Position numbers and translations under genes: made by a program
In this document: piece after piece, positions 45,886 through 54,075 of the stretch
Position numbering within the stretch: position 1 is the first letter of the stretch
Layout of the letters: each line of letters opens with the position of its first letter
The notes under the pieces: generated by a model
The model's input: only the letters and a program-made list of their open reading frames with translations
Told to the model about the DNA's origin: nothing
The model's database searches: none
Source of the DNA: Pseudonocardia sp. ICBG1293
GTDB taxonomy: Bacteria; Actinomycetota; Actinomycetes; Mycobacteriales; Pseudonocardiaceae
Direction of reading: 5' to 3'
NCBI RefSeq assembly: GCF_020131355.1
Contig: NZ_JAHLEL010000044.1
Coordinates: 1 to 64,000, forward strand
Length of the DNA: 64,000 nt

Positions 45886-46654
45886 AGATCGGTCTAGCTG
45901 GGCCGCTGAAGGCTGCGGATCTGCTCCAGGTAGGCCGTGGCCTCCTGCTCGCCGGTGTATCGATCTGCGAGCACCTGGCCCAGGTCGCGAGCGACCATCG
46001 CCAGGCTCGGCAGGGACTGCCGTGGGCCGTCGAGCGCGCGTCGCCCGTGAATCAGCGCTTCGTCCAGGTCGCCGTCTCGTGCTGCTGCGACGCCGAGGGT
46101 GATGCGAGCTTCCGCGATTCGCATCGGCCAACGCTCGCGATTATCGAAATCGGTTCCGGCTCGGATGACCTCTTCAGATAGCTCCCGTGCCCGATCGTTG
46201 TCGCCGACATGGCGATAGCAGTCCATAGCGCAGAAATCGTACTTAGATGGATCGACGACGAAATGATTCTGGATGTTGTCTGGGCAGGGCAGTGCGTCGA
46301 GCTGTTTGCGGCCGATATCGAGTGCCTGTTCCATCTCTCGACGCTTACCCATTCGCGCATAAGCTTTCGCTTCCTGGGCGATGAGTTGCACTCCGACGCT
46401 GTGGTTGCCGCTTGCTCCGCGGCCAGCTTCGGCGGCGGCGATGACGCCGCGGTAGTCCCCGTTCGTCAGCGCGAACCACGCTTTCATCTCGTGTGCCCAC
46501 CCCAGAATGCCCGGGGTCTCGGACTCTGTGCCGAGGCGTAGCGCTGCCTGGCGCGTTGCCTCTGCGGCCTGGCGATGCCCTGTGTCGTACTCGAGACAGC
46601 CAACGAGAAGAGCCAGCCAACCGGCAAGTTCCAACGTCTCTCGCCGCTAGCTAA

Positions 46655-47635
46655 GAGCGTCCGGCGATTGATGGTTATCGGAGTCGACGGGTCGTGGGTC
46701 GGGTTGTCCAGCGGTAGCGGCTGCGGGCACGGTTGATCAGCCGGCGGATCACGGTGAGCGCGGCGGCGAGGTCGAGGTAGAACTCGACGATGATCTTCCG
46801 GCGATCGGTGAACCGGCGCAGCTTGCCGTAGCCGTTCATCCAGGAATGGGTGCGCTCGACCGGCCACCGCTTACCGACCTGGATCGGGGCGGGCCGGCCC
46901 TTGGTGGCGATCTGTGCGTCGAACCCGAGTCGTTCGAGCAGATCGCGGGTCTTGCCTGAGTCATAGCCCCGGTCCAGGTGCAGGCACGGTCGCTCGGGCA
47001 GCGGCCCGATCATGTCGTAGATCCCGATCAGGGTCGGTTTCAGCAACGGCGAGTCGTGGTCATTGGCGCGGGCGCTGATCAGGTGCAGCGGGATCCCCGC
47101 ACCGTCGCAGACCACGGAGCGTTTGGTGCCCTGTTTGCCCCGGTCGACCGGGTTACAGCCGGCGACCTCGCCACCGCAGGGAGCCTTGGTGATCGCTCCG
47201 TCGGCAGACAGATCGTCGAGGTCGAGACCGATCATCTGGTCATAGCCGGCCAGCGCGGCCCGAAGGACCTGCTCCCCGACGCCGGCGGCGGCCCACTGGG
47301 CGAGACGGCGGCGGATCGTGCGGTCCGAGCAGCCGGGGGTGGCAATGCGTTCGTAGCCGCTGCCGTGCACCAACGCCGCGAGCACGTGCTCGAACACCAG
47401 GCGGTCGGGGATACGGCGGCGGTGACATCCCCACGGATGGGCCGGGTCGAACTCCGGGCGCCGCTCTGCCTCGATCAGGGCAGCGAACTCGACCCAGAGG
47501 GGGTCGATCAGCGATTCTGGCAATAGAGGCACGGACCCTCCAGGCGACCATCAGGACATCAGCAATCCCATGATCACTTGCAGGTCCGTGTCTCTACCAA
47601 CACCGACACACGGCCACCTCTACTGCCGGACGCTC
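46655..47635 (-). mobile_element. IS5-family insertion sequence
   Basis: A 981-bp element with 11-bp inverted repeats GAGCGTCCGGC, flanked by TAA duplications (46652-46654 and 47636-47638), the TNA-type target of some IS5 subgroups. One intact transposase gene. It is nested inside the regulator gene of the AICE. Confidence 0.9.
46675..47532 (-). CDS. IS5-family transposase
   Basis: A 285-residue, uninterrupted DDE transposase: LSADGAITKAPCGG with the first Asp, HLDRGYDSGKTRDLL with the second, and PVERTHSWMNGYGKLRRFTDRR with the Glu and the Y-2-R-3-E-6-R-like signature. N-terminal DNA-binding part HVLAALVHGSGYERIATPGCSDRTIRRRLAQW. The copy looks complete, so the element may still move. Confidence 0.92.
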   Translation of the reverse strand: MPLLPESLIDPLWVEFAALIEAERRPEFDPAHPWGCHRRRIPDRLVFEHVLAALVHGSGYERIATPGCSDRTIRRRLAQWAAAGVGEQVLRAALAGYDQMIGLDLDDLSADGAITKAPCGGEVAGCNPVDRGKQGTKRSVVCDGAGIPLHLISARANDHDSPLLKPTLIGIYDMIGPLPERPCLHLDRGYDSGKTRDLLERLGFDAQIATKGRPAPIQVGKRWPVERTHSWMNGYGKLRRFTDRRKIIVEFYLDLAAALTVIRRLINRARSRYRWTTRPTTRRLR

Positions 47636-48198
47636 TAAGGGTGAGTCGTCGGTCCTGTAGTTCGACCAAACGGCGAAGCCACTGTCGACCCTCGACGATC
47701 AAGTCGTTCGGATTGCTGCTTGCGTATTCTGAGCACAGGCGCTCTACCGTGATTCGTAAGGCATCGAGTGTTGCCGAGTTGATGTCCGAAATATTGATTC
47801 GGCTGACGATTTCGAGAGTGTCCATGCCTGAGCTGGCTATCAGATCGACCGTGGTCGGCTTGTTCTCAGGTGGAAACAATGAGGCAGTCGCGGTGCCGAG
47901 GGTTGCGGCAATGATGGGAGCGTAATGCGGTCCGGGCTTGTTCTCGCCGAGTTCCCACGCCTTCCAACGACGCTCCAGGTGCTGGGCGTCGGGTAGCGCG
48001 TTTTCGGAGTGTCTGCGCATTTCTTCCGCGGCGGCAGCCTGTGACCATCCGCGAGATTCCCGCATCGCGCGGATGCGCTTCGCCCAGCTCGGTCGGTCGG
48101 TCATGGTCCCGGATTCCCCTCGTCCATCGCCAACGCCTCAAGTGTGGCATCCGAGCGGTCGTCAGGTGGTCGATCTCGGATCTTGGTGATGCGGTGCG

Positions 48199-48279
48199 GC
48201 GGGGGTGATATCACCCCCGCACTGTGGTCCTCACCTGTGACAACACTGTGGCGGCGGCGCCTGACGAACCAGTGTTGTC
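48199..48279. promoter_or_regulatory. Operator-like palindromes in the AICE regulator intergenic region
   Basis: A perfect 22-bp palindrome at 48199-48220 (arm GCGGGGGTGAT and its complement) is followed by a 10-bp inverted repeat GACAACACTG (48239-48248) / CAGTGTTGTC (48270-48279). They lie between the XRE-type gene (reading left) and the 3' end of the GntR gene, so they most likely serve the XRE promoter. The rest of 48105-48339 holds no gene. Confidence 0.65.
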
Positions 48280-48339
48280 GCCGTGAACACAGCGACTACA
48301 GCGGCCACGGGCGCGGCAGGTGATGGGTGGCAATCAGCC

Positions 48340-48711
48340 TCAGGAGAGGCGCCGCTCCACGGCCTCCAGGCGCTCGCTGAGGCTTCTCACGGCGGCGGCA
48401 AGGTCGGCGACCGTGGGAATGGCCTCTACGTCCTGTTCTGTGCGTACGAACGAGCCCTGGCCGTGGCGGATGACGATCAAGCCTTCGTTGCGCAGCTCGG
48501 CGAACGCTCGCTTCACGACGCCGGGGGAGACGCCGAGCAGCGAGGCTGCCTCGCTGTAGGACGGTAGGGGATCGCCAGGGGCGACCTCGCCGGACTTGAT
48601 CTGTCGCCGGTAGGTCTCGGCCACCTGCTGATAGGGCGGGCGGGAGTCGTCTGGGTCCGATCTCTGCACGTCAAGAACGGTACAGGCTGCCAGGTCTGCC
48701 ATCTCCGACAA
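48340..48711 (-). CDS. GntR-family repressor (KorSA-like)
   Basis: A 123-residue short GntR protein: PYQQVAETYRRQIKSGEVAPGDPLPSYSEAASLLGVSPGVVKRAFAELRNEGLIVIRHGQGSFV is the winged helix, followed by a short coiled tail (VRSLSERLEAVERRLS) that could dimerise. pSAM2-type AICEs encode a similar GntR protein (KorSA) that represses replication and transfer genes. A perfect 16-bp palindrome lies 11 bp upstream of its start. It is divergent from the small HTH gene that heads the transfer/replication run. Confidence 0.87.
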   Translation of the reverse strand: MSEMADLAACTVLDVQRSDPDDSRPPYQQVAETYRRQIKSGEVAPGDPLPSYSEAASLLGVSPGVVKRAFAELRNEGLIVIRHGQGSFVRTEQDVEAIPTVADLAAAVRSLSERLEAVERRLS

Positions 48712-48721
48712 GACAGAGTCT

Positions 48722-48737
48722 ACTCAGTCGACTGAGT
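48722..48737. promoter_or_regulatory. Probable GntR operator at the divergent AICE promoter
   Basis: ACTCAGTCGACTGAGT is a perfect 16-bp palindrome between the GntR gene (start 48711) and the rightward operon (start 48819), so bound repressor could control both. Confidence 0.75.
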
Positions 48738-48818
48738 TTGCTACCTTCTCTCTTGTTCCCCTCGTCGCCGCTTTCCCGGCGCCGCGGGGCCCAGGTCCAG
48801 GACAACCACGGAGGAACA

Positions 48819-49025
48819 ATGAACATCGACAGGGGTCGGATGTATCGGGTCAGCGCCGTCGCCGACATGCTCGACGTGTCGCCATCGACTGTGTATCGGG
48901 CAGTCGAAAGCGGAGCCCTTCCGGTTCTGCGGTTCGGCAAGGCCGTCCGAGTGCCGGGTCATGCGCTGGCTGCTTGGCTCGACGAGCGGATCGCTGTCGC
49001 CGCAGTTCAGGGTGGCGAGAAGTGA
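48819..49025 (+). CDS. Small helix-turn-helix protein (BldC/excisionase-like)
   Basis: A 68-residue MerR-type/HTH_17 protein: YRVSAVADMLDVSPSTVYRAVESGALPVLRFGKAVRVPGHALAAWLDERI. The ATG at 48819 has GGAGGAA upstream. The length and fold match both excisionases and BldC-like regulators; because a better Xis lies next to int, I read this as the activator or second accessory factor of the AICE operon. It overlaps the next gene (TGATG). Confidence 0.82.
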   Translation: MNIDRGRMYRVSAVADMLDVSPSTVYRAVESGALPVLRFGKAVRVPGHALAAWLDERIAVAAVQGGEK

Positions 49026-49381
49026 TGCGGGTCGTGGATGCGCACCGGCGTCGGGTGCTGGATCAGGTGCGGGGCGAGTTCCGGCACCGGCTCGGGGCCG
49101 GGGCGGCCCTGGTGGTGCTGACCGGGGTGCTCGTGGTCCTCGCCCTCGGCGCGGCTGGCCCGCTGGATGGTGTGGCCGGGGTGTTGGCGTGGGTCGCGGT
49201 CGGGGTGGCCGGGATGGAGGCGGCTGAGGCGTGGAGTGGCGCGCTGGTGGAGTGGCGGGAGTGGCGTCGTCTGCGTTCTAACGACGGCTATCTGTCGGCG
49301 GTGGTGGAGGTTGTGTCGGCGCAGGATCGGGCGGAGCTGGTCCTGCTCGGTGTCGAGGAGCCCCCGGCGGGTGTGCGGTGA
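49025..49381 (+). CDS. Small two-TM protein of the AICE transfer operon
   Basis: A 118-residue protein with two hydrophobic segments (AALVVLTGVLVVLALGAA and GVAGVLAWVAVGVAGMEAAEAW) and a charged C-terminus. ATG at 49025 overlaps the previous stop and its end overlaps the next start, so it is in the operon. Small membrane proteins of this type (Spd-like) help spread conjugative plasmids in streptomycete mycelium; that role is inferred from position only. Confidence 0.7.
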   Translation: MRVVDAHRRRVLDQVRGEFRHRLGAGAALVVLTGVLVVLALGAAGPLDGVAGVLAWVAVGVAGMEAAEAWSGALVEWREWRRLRSNDGYLSAVVEVVSAQDRAELVLLGVEEPPAGVR

Positions 49382-49656
49382 GCGCCCGCCCGGCGGCTGG
49401 TGTGGAGCGTGCGGCGGCGAAGGCGTCCCAGGAGCGTCCGGTGCGCCTGGTCCGGCCCGGGTGGTGGGTCTACTCCTACGGGCCCGCAGATGGCGGGTGG
49501 GCGCAGGTGGTCGGGATCGAGTGGCTGCCACAGGGACGGGTCGCGGTGGAGCTGCGCCATCTCGACGGCGGTGCCGGTGTGGTGGAGACCTCGCGGTCGG
49601 CGCCGATGTCGTATCTGACCGAGGCCACGGCACGCCGGGTCGGGATCTGCCGGTGA
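49378..49656 (+). CDS. Hypothetical AICE protein
   Basis: A 92-residue protein, GTG start overlapping the previous stop (GTGA). VRLVRPGWWVYSYGPADGGWAQVVGIEWLPQGRVAVELRHLDGG suggests a small beta-barrel fold. Function not recognised. An 11-codon frame (49656-49691) overlaps its stop (TGATG) and is too short to judge. Confidence 0.6.
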   Translation: MSARPAAGVERAAAKASQERPVRLVRPGWWVYSYGPADGGWAQVVGIEWLPQGRVAVELRHLDGGAGVVETSRSAPMSYLTEATARRVGICR

Positions 49657-49776
49657 TGTCGGTGGGGCGGGTCGTGCGCATCGAGCGCTGACCCCCCGGG
49701 TGCGGGCGGGTCGGGACCGGACGGGCGCACCCACATGATCCACATAGGACAGACGATCAGAGAGCGGGGTAGGGCG

Positions 49777-49998
49777 ATGGGTTGGTTGTCGAGTACGGCC
49801 AAGGGTGGTGCCTGGGCGGGCCGGTCGGTGGTCGCGAACGAGCTGGCAGCGGCGGAGCACCGTCGTCACCACCGGCGGGGCCGTCACACCGAGGAGGCGG
49901 CGGGGCCGGTGCACTGCCGGTCCTGCGGCTGCCGGGTGCGGTCGGGCATGGGTGATGTGTGCTCGCGGCCGCGGTGCATGAAGGCGGCCGTCCGATGA
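49777..49998 (+). CDS. Small zinc-ribbon protein of the AICE
   Basis: A 73-residue protein with a C-terminal Cys cluster (HCRSCGCRVRSG then CSRPRC), likely a zinc ribbon. The ATG at 49777 gives MGWLSSTAKGGAWAGRSVVANEL; an upstream ATG at 49735 lacks an SD. Its stop overlaps the start of the DUF2637 gene. Similar small proteins occur in AICE transfer operons; the role is unknown. Confidence 0.62.
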   Translation: MGWLSSTAKGGAWAGRSVVANELAAAEHRRHHRRGRHTEEAAGPVHCRSCGCRVRSGMGDVCSRPRCMKAAVR

Positions 49999-51200
49999 GC
50001 ACCGGCACGTGGGCGGAGCGTCGGCGTGATGACCGTGCGGCGGCGGCGGAGCTGGCGCGTCGTGACGCCGACGCCGCTGCGGAGCGGGCGTTGCATGCGG
50101 AGGCGGTGCGGGCGGAGATCGCCGAGCGGCGCCGCACCGAGCAGACCACCCGGGACCAGGCCGCGCGGGCGGCGCGGGTCGAGCAGATCCGCCGGGCCCG
50201 GGCTGAGCGTCGGAAGCGGGCGGTGGCCCGGCGGGAGGCGGTCGGGGCGTGGGCAGCTCGGCACCGGGTCGACCTGCTCATCTACCCCCTGGCGGTGGCG
50301 TCGGCGGTGATGGCGGTCCCGGCGATGGCCGCCTACGGCATCGCCGTCTACGGGTCCTGGACCGGCGCGGTGCTGCCGGTGCTGTCGGAGCTGGGGATGT
50401 GGGCGTTCGCCCTGGCGGTGCAGTCGCGGCGCCGCACGCACCCGGGCGCTCCGTTGTGGGCGTTGCAGGTCGGGGTGTGGGCGTTCGCGGCGGTGGCGGC
50501 GGGGCTGAACGTCGCCCACGGTCTCGACGGCGGCGTGAGCACCGGGCTGGTGATGGGTGTGGTGTCGGTGGCCGGGGTGATCGCCCACCAGTTGGTGACC
50601 GCCGGAGCCCGCCCGGCCCGCCGGGCGGGCACGGTCCGGGCCGCCGAGCGCAAGCTGCGCGCGGCTCGGCGGGCGGCGTTACGGGCCGCGGTCGCCGAGA
50701 TCGACACCGACGGCGACGCCCGCCTGGTCCACGCCCCCGGCGTCTACCGGGTGCGTCGTGACCGGCTCGGTCGTGCCCATCTGGCCCCGCACACCACCCC
50801 GGGGCTGGCTGTCGACGACGACAGCGGGGACCTGGCTGCGGAGGTGTCGGCGTGGCTGGCCGAGCAGACCCCGGGCCTGTCGAGCGTCCCGGTCCCGTCC
50901 GCTGACGACCTCGTGGGAGGGACCGGGGACCAGCGCGACGACGACCGGCCGGACGGTCACGGTGTCGCGACGCTGGACCGCCCGGCCGGGGGCCGTGACG
51001 GCGGGCACGGCCGCCGACGCCCGCGGAAGGCGACCCGCCCGCGGGCCCGCTCGATGGATGTCCTGCGCGCCGAGCTGGCCGCTGCGGTGGCGGCGGGGGA
51101 GGTCGATCCGTCGTCGGCGGAGTCGATCCGCACCGGCCTGCGCTGCGCCCCTGCCAGGGCGCGGGCGCTGCGTGACGAGCACCGAACCAACCAGTCCTGA
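49995..51200 (+). CDS. DUF2637-type membrane protein of the AICE transfer region
   Basis: A 401-residue protein: N-terminal Arg/Ala/Glu-rich helix (likely coiled coil, residues 10-80), four hydrophobic helices (about 90-215: LLIYPLAVASAVMAVPAMAAYGIAVYG, VLPVLSELGMWAFALAVQ, LWALQVGVWAFAAVAAGLNVAHGL, STGLVMGVVSVAGVIAHQLV), then a hydrophilic tail with a possible C-terminal helical DNA-binding part. DUF2637 proteins sit beside TraB/FtsK genes in actinobacterial elements and are thought to aid transfer or spread. ATGA overlap with the gene before. Confidence 0.8.
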   Translation: MSTGTWAERRRDDRAAAAELARRDADAAAERALHAEAVRAEIAERRRTEQTTRDQAARAARVEQIRRARAERRKRAVARREAVGAWAARHRVDLLIYPLAVASAVMAVPAMAAYGIAVYGSWTGAVLPVLSELGMWAFALAVQSRRRTHPGAPLWALQVGVWAFAAVAAGLNVAHGLDGGVSTGLVMGVVSVAGVIAHQLVTAGARPARRAGTVRAAERKLRAARRAALRAAVAEIDTDGDARLVHAPGVYRVRRDRLGRAHLAPHTTPGLAVDDDSGDLAAEVSAWLAEQTPGLSSVPVPSADDLVGGTGDQRDDDRPDGHGVATLDRPAGGRDGGHGRRRPRKATRPRARSMDVLRAELAAAVAAGEVDPSSAESIRTGLRCAPARARALRDEHRTNQS

Positions 51201-51227
51201 CCTGTGATGATCGAGGGGAATCGACCC

Positions 51228-53582
51228 GTGAACCACAACCCGCACGACACTGACCACACCGGACACCACACCGGGCACGACACCGAGACGATCGAGGGCC
51301 CGGCCGTCCGGCCGGCCACCGCACCCGGTGAGCACGGGCGGCGCCCGCCGCCACGCCCGCACCGCACCCCACCATCCGACATCCCGCCCACCGACGGACC
51401 CGTCGACGAGGCCGAGCCGCTGGTCGTGGCGGGCGAGATCGTCGACGACCCCGCTACCGACCAGGTGCCCGCTGGGACTGTGGAGGCGCGCCCCGGGACG
51501 GCGCTGGTGCGGGTGGCTCGACAGGCCCCGGCCCGCGCCTACAGCGTCTCGCGCGCGGTGGTGGTGCACCCGAGGACGAAGGCGGTGGCCAAGGGCGGGG
51601 TGCGCAACCTCTGGTACCCGCTGCTCGGCGCGGGGGTTGCCTACGGGTACTGGCGCGACGCCCACGGCGCCTCGCGGTATGAGCGCCAGATGCGCCGCGC
51701 CGAGCTGGCGGGGGATCAGGAAGGGCTCTTGGAGTGGGAGGCCCGTGACGTCGCGGAGAAGCAGCGCCGCCACAGCCAGGTCATGGACTGGGTCCGGTCC
51801 CCGCCGGACCTGCTGCGCGCCCTCGGGGCGGGAGTCCTGGGCGTGCTTGGGCTGCTGCTCGGGCTCGGGATCCTGCTCGCGTTCGGCCACCGCGACATCA
51901 CGATGGTCATCGCCCCGCTGATCGCGGTGGTCGATCTGGTGATGTGGGTGTCGTGGTTCCTCGCCGTCTACGGCGCCACCCTGCTGCTCGCCGCCACCGC
52001 CGCCGGGATCGTGCTGTTGTGGCACCTGGGCCGGTCACGCTGTGAGCTGCCCGCGTGGGTCGCCCCGGGCGAGCCGGAGGAGTCCCGCCGCGACGTGATC
52101 CCCGACGAGCGGGCCGTGATCAACGCGCTGCGGAACATGAACATCCCGGCCCTCAACAGGAAGTTCCGGGAGGGCTGGGCGCCGCGCTGGGTGATGCCGC
52201 CGACCCATGACGGGAAGGGCTGGCACTGCCAACTGTTGCTGCCCGAGGGCGTCACCGTGGAGATGATCAACAACAACAAGCCGGTCCTGGCGCACAACCT
52301 GCTGCGCCTGCCGGTCGAGGTGTGGCCCACCGAGCCCCGCGACAAGCCCGGGGTGATGGACCTGTGGACCGCCGACCAGGGCTCGCTGACCAAGCCCGTC
52401 GCCCCCTGGCCTCTCCTGTCCGAGGGGACGGCGGATTACTTCCGCGGTGTGCCGGTCGGCGTGGACCCTCGCGGGAAGCTCGTGCTCGGTCGGTTGTTCG
52501 CGGCGAACTGGGGTGTGGCCGGGATGATGGGGTCGGGCAAGTCGACCCTGATCATCACCGCGTTGCTCGGCGCGATCCTGGACCCGCTGGTCGAAGTCGA
52601 CGTGTACTGCATGGCCGTCAACGCCGACTACGACCCCCTCAAGCCGCGCCTGCGCACGTTGTTCGTGTCCGACGACCCGGAGCAGATCCCCACCGTGCTG
52701 GACGCGCTCAAGGCCCTGATGTCGGAGCTGTCCGAGCGGGGCCGGAAGTTGCAGGCTGCGGGTGAGCCGAAGCTGACCCGGGCCCTGGCCGAGGCCGACC
52801 CGACGATGCGGCCGCGGGTGGTGGTGATCGACGAGTGCCAGGAACTGTTCGTCTCCTCCGTCGGTGAGGAGGCCGCGGAGCTGGTCGAGAAGATCGTCGC
52901 GAAGGCCCGTAAGTACGGGGTCACGCTGATCTTCGCCACTCCCGTCCCGTCCGCGGACAGCCTGCCGCGCAAGGTCGCGAAGGTGCTGTCGAACCGGGCG
53001 TGCTTCGCCATCGCCGACCACCAGGGCAACGACGCGATCCTGGGCACCGGCAAGCACCGCGCCGGAATCTCCGCGACCACGCTGCGCCCGATGACCGTGG
53101 ACTCCGACGGGTCGGTGGACATGGGGGACCTCGGTACTGCGATGACCAGTGGGTTCACCCCGGCCGACGGGTTGATGCGCTGCTTCTACGTCGCCCGCGG
53201 CAACGGCGTCGACGACGTCACCCCCGTCGTGAAGCGCGCACTCGGTATCCGCGCCGACGCCGGACTCACCACCGCCGGGGCCCAGACGCCGGAGCCGGTC
53301 GCCGGGCGGGACCTGCTCGACGACCTCGCCCAGGTCCTGGCCGAGGCCGGGGCGAAGCGGATGCGCACCCAGGAAACGCTCGCGCTGCTGGCCGCGCTGG
53401 ACCGCGCCCACTACGGGTCCTGGACCTTCGAGCGCCTGGCCGAGGAGCTGCCCGACGGCGCCAAGCCCTACAAGACCGGCGGCACCATGCAGGTCGCCGC
53501 CGCCCGGATCACCGAGGCCATCAACGACCGCGCCACCGACGGCGACACCGAGCCGGTCACTGATGGTGACGCTCTGGGGTGA
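51228..53582 (+). CDS. traB: FtsK/SpoIIIE-type conjugative DNA translocase (TraB-like)
   Basis: A 784-residue protein: disordered His/Asp/Pro-rich N-terminus, two or three TMs (about 200-270), then the FtsK motor with Walker A in GMMGSGKSTLIITALLG (about residue 430) and Walker B VVVIDECQELFV (about 530). A C-terminal winged-helix-like part would read the clt repeats. In AICEs this single protein moves double-stranded DNA between mycelial cells. GAGGGGAA (51213-51220) selects the GTG at 51228; in-frame GTG/ATG at 51204/51207 lack an SD. Confidence 0.9.
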   Translation: MNHNPHDTDHTGHHTGHDTETIEGPAVRPATAPGEHGRRPPPRPHRTPPSDIPPTDGPVDEAEPLVVAGEIVDDPATDQVPAGTVEARPGTALVRVARQAPARAYSVSRAVVVHPRTKAVAKGGVRNLWYPLLGAGVAYGYWRDAHGASRYERQMRRAELAGDQEGLLEWEARDVAEKQRRHSQVMDWVRSPPDLLRALGAGVLGVLGLLLGLGILLAFGHRDITMVIAPLIAVVDLVMWVSWFLAVYGATLLLAATAAGIVLLWHLGRSRCELPAWVAPGEPEESRRDVIPDERAVINALRNMNIPALNRKFREGWAPRWVMPPTHDGKGWHCQLLLPEGVTVEMINNNKPVLAHNLLRLPVEVWPTEPRDKPGVMDLWTADQGSLTKPVAPWPLLSEGTADYFRGVPVGVDPRGKLVLGRLFAANWGVAGMMGSGKSTLIITALLGAILDPLVEVDVYCMAVNADYDPLKPRLRTLFVSDDPEQIPTVLDALKALMSELSERGRKLQAAGEPKLTRALAEADPTMRPRVVVIDECQELFVSSVGEEAAELVEKIVAKARKYGVTLIFATPVPSADSLPRKVAKVLSNRACFAIADHQGNDAILGTGKHRAGISATTLRPMTVDSDGSVDMGDLGTAMTSGFTPADGLMRCFYVARGNGVDDVTPVVKRALGIRADAGLTTAGAQTPEPVAGRDLLDDLAQVLAEAGAKRMRTQETLALLAALDRAHYGSWTFERLAEELPDGAKPYKTGGTMQVAAARITEAINDRATDGDTEPVTDGDALG

Positions 53583-53591
53583 GGGGTCCGG

Positions 53592-53642
53592 CCCCGGGAA
53601 CCCGGGGACCGGTCAGGGAGGCAGGGAGTTCTCCCTGACCGG
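53592..53642. terminator. Two stem-loops after the translocase gene
   Basis: CCCCGGG-AA-CCCGGGG (53592-53607), then 12-bp arms CCGGTCAGGGAG (53609-53620) and CTCCCTGACCGG (53631-53642) with a 10-nt loop. Probably a terminator of the tra operon; a cis-acting transfer locus (clt), often at this spot in related plasmids, is the alternative. 53643-53863 holds nothing else clear. Confidence 0.5.
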
Positions 53643-53863
53643 GTCCCTGCCCACTCCCTCCCCGGCCTGATCAGCAACGACACGGGTTGAGGGACCCGAG
53701 GGACCCACCCCGCGCGACCAGCGCAAACAGCACCCATCCCGGGATCGAGGCACCACCCGGTGCCTCCCTCCCCGGCCACACCCATGCCGAAAACAGGAGC
53801 AGCAATGTTCACACAGAGTCACCACCACGGCCGTCACCACAGTCACGTTCACGGAGGTTCGCG

Positions 53864-54075
53864 ATGAGGTTCCGCGCCCGCAAGACGTTCCGACTCGGCC
53901 CCTGCGGGCCACGGTCACCCAGTCCGGCCGCTGGTCGTTCGCCATCGTCGTCGGCCCGGTCACCCACAACCTGACCCGCCGCACGACCTCGATCGACCCG
54001 CCGGGCCCCGGCGGGTTCCACCACCAGCACCGCCCCCGCACCCGCCGCACCCGGCGCGACGGGGGCCAGCGGTGA
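53864..54075 (+). pseudogene. Small AICE protein gene with a one-base frameshift
   Basis: Begins MRFRARKTFRLGP from the ATG at 53864 (GGAGG at 53853-53857). After the C4 run at 53899-53902 the sensible frame continues as LRATVTQSGRWSFAIVVGPVTHNL ... DPPGPGGFHHQH to a TGA at 54073-54075 that overlaps the prim-pol GTG. One missing C breaks it. The sequence recalls DUF4236-like small proteins. Deletion or sequencing error. Confidence 0.7.

Larger units (their letters stand above)
45894..48104 (-). pseudogene. XRE/TPR-type regulator, interrupted by IS5 element and an in-frame TAG
   Basis: The N-terminal part (48104 to 47639; about 155 residues) has the HTH MRESRGWSQAAAAEEMRRHSENALPDAQHLERRWKAWE typical of actinobacterial XRE regulators with C-terminal TPRs. 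The C-terminal part (46654 to 45894) begins RRETLELAGWLALLVGCLEYDTGHRQAAE and continues with TPR-like helices to RSLQRPS. Deleting the IS and one TAA copy rejoins them in the same frame as LTLS-stop-RRETLELAGWL; the TAG stands where relatives have a Gln codon (CAG to TAG). So the gene carries both a nonsense mutation and an insertion. It resembles regulators next to AICE transfer genes. Confidence 0.85.

Noticed and set aside
45700..45900. tRNA gene as the AICE attachment site
   Set aside because: No tRNA-like sequence at either end; both flanks are NRPS coding sequence.
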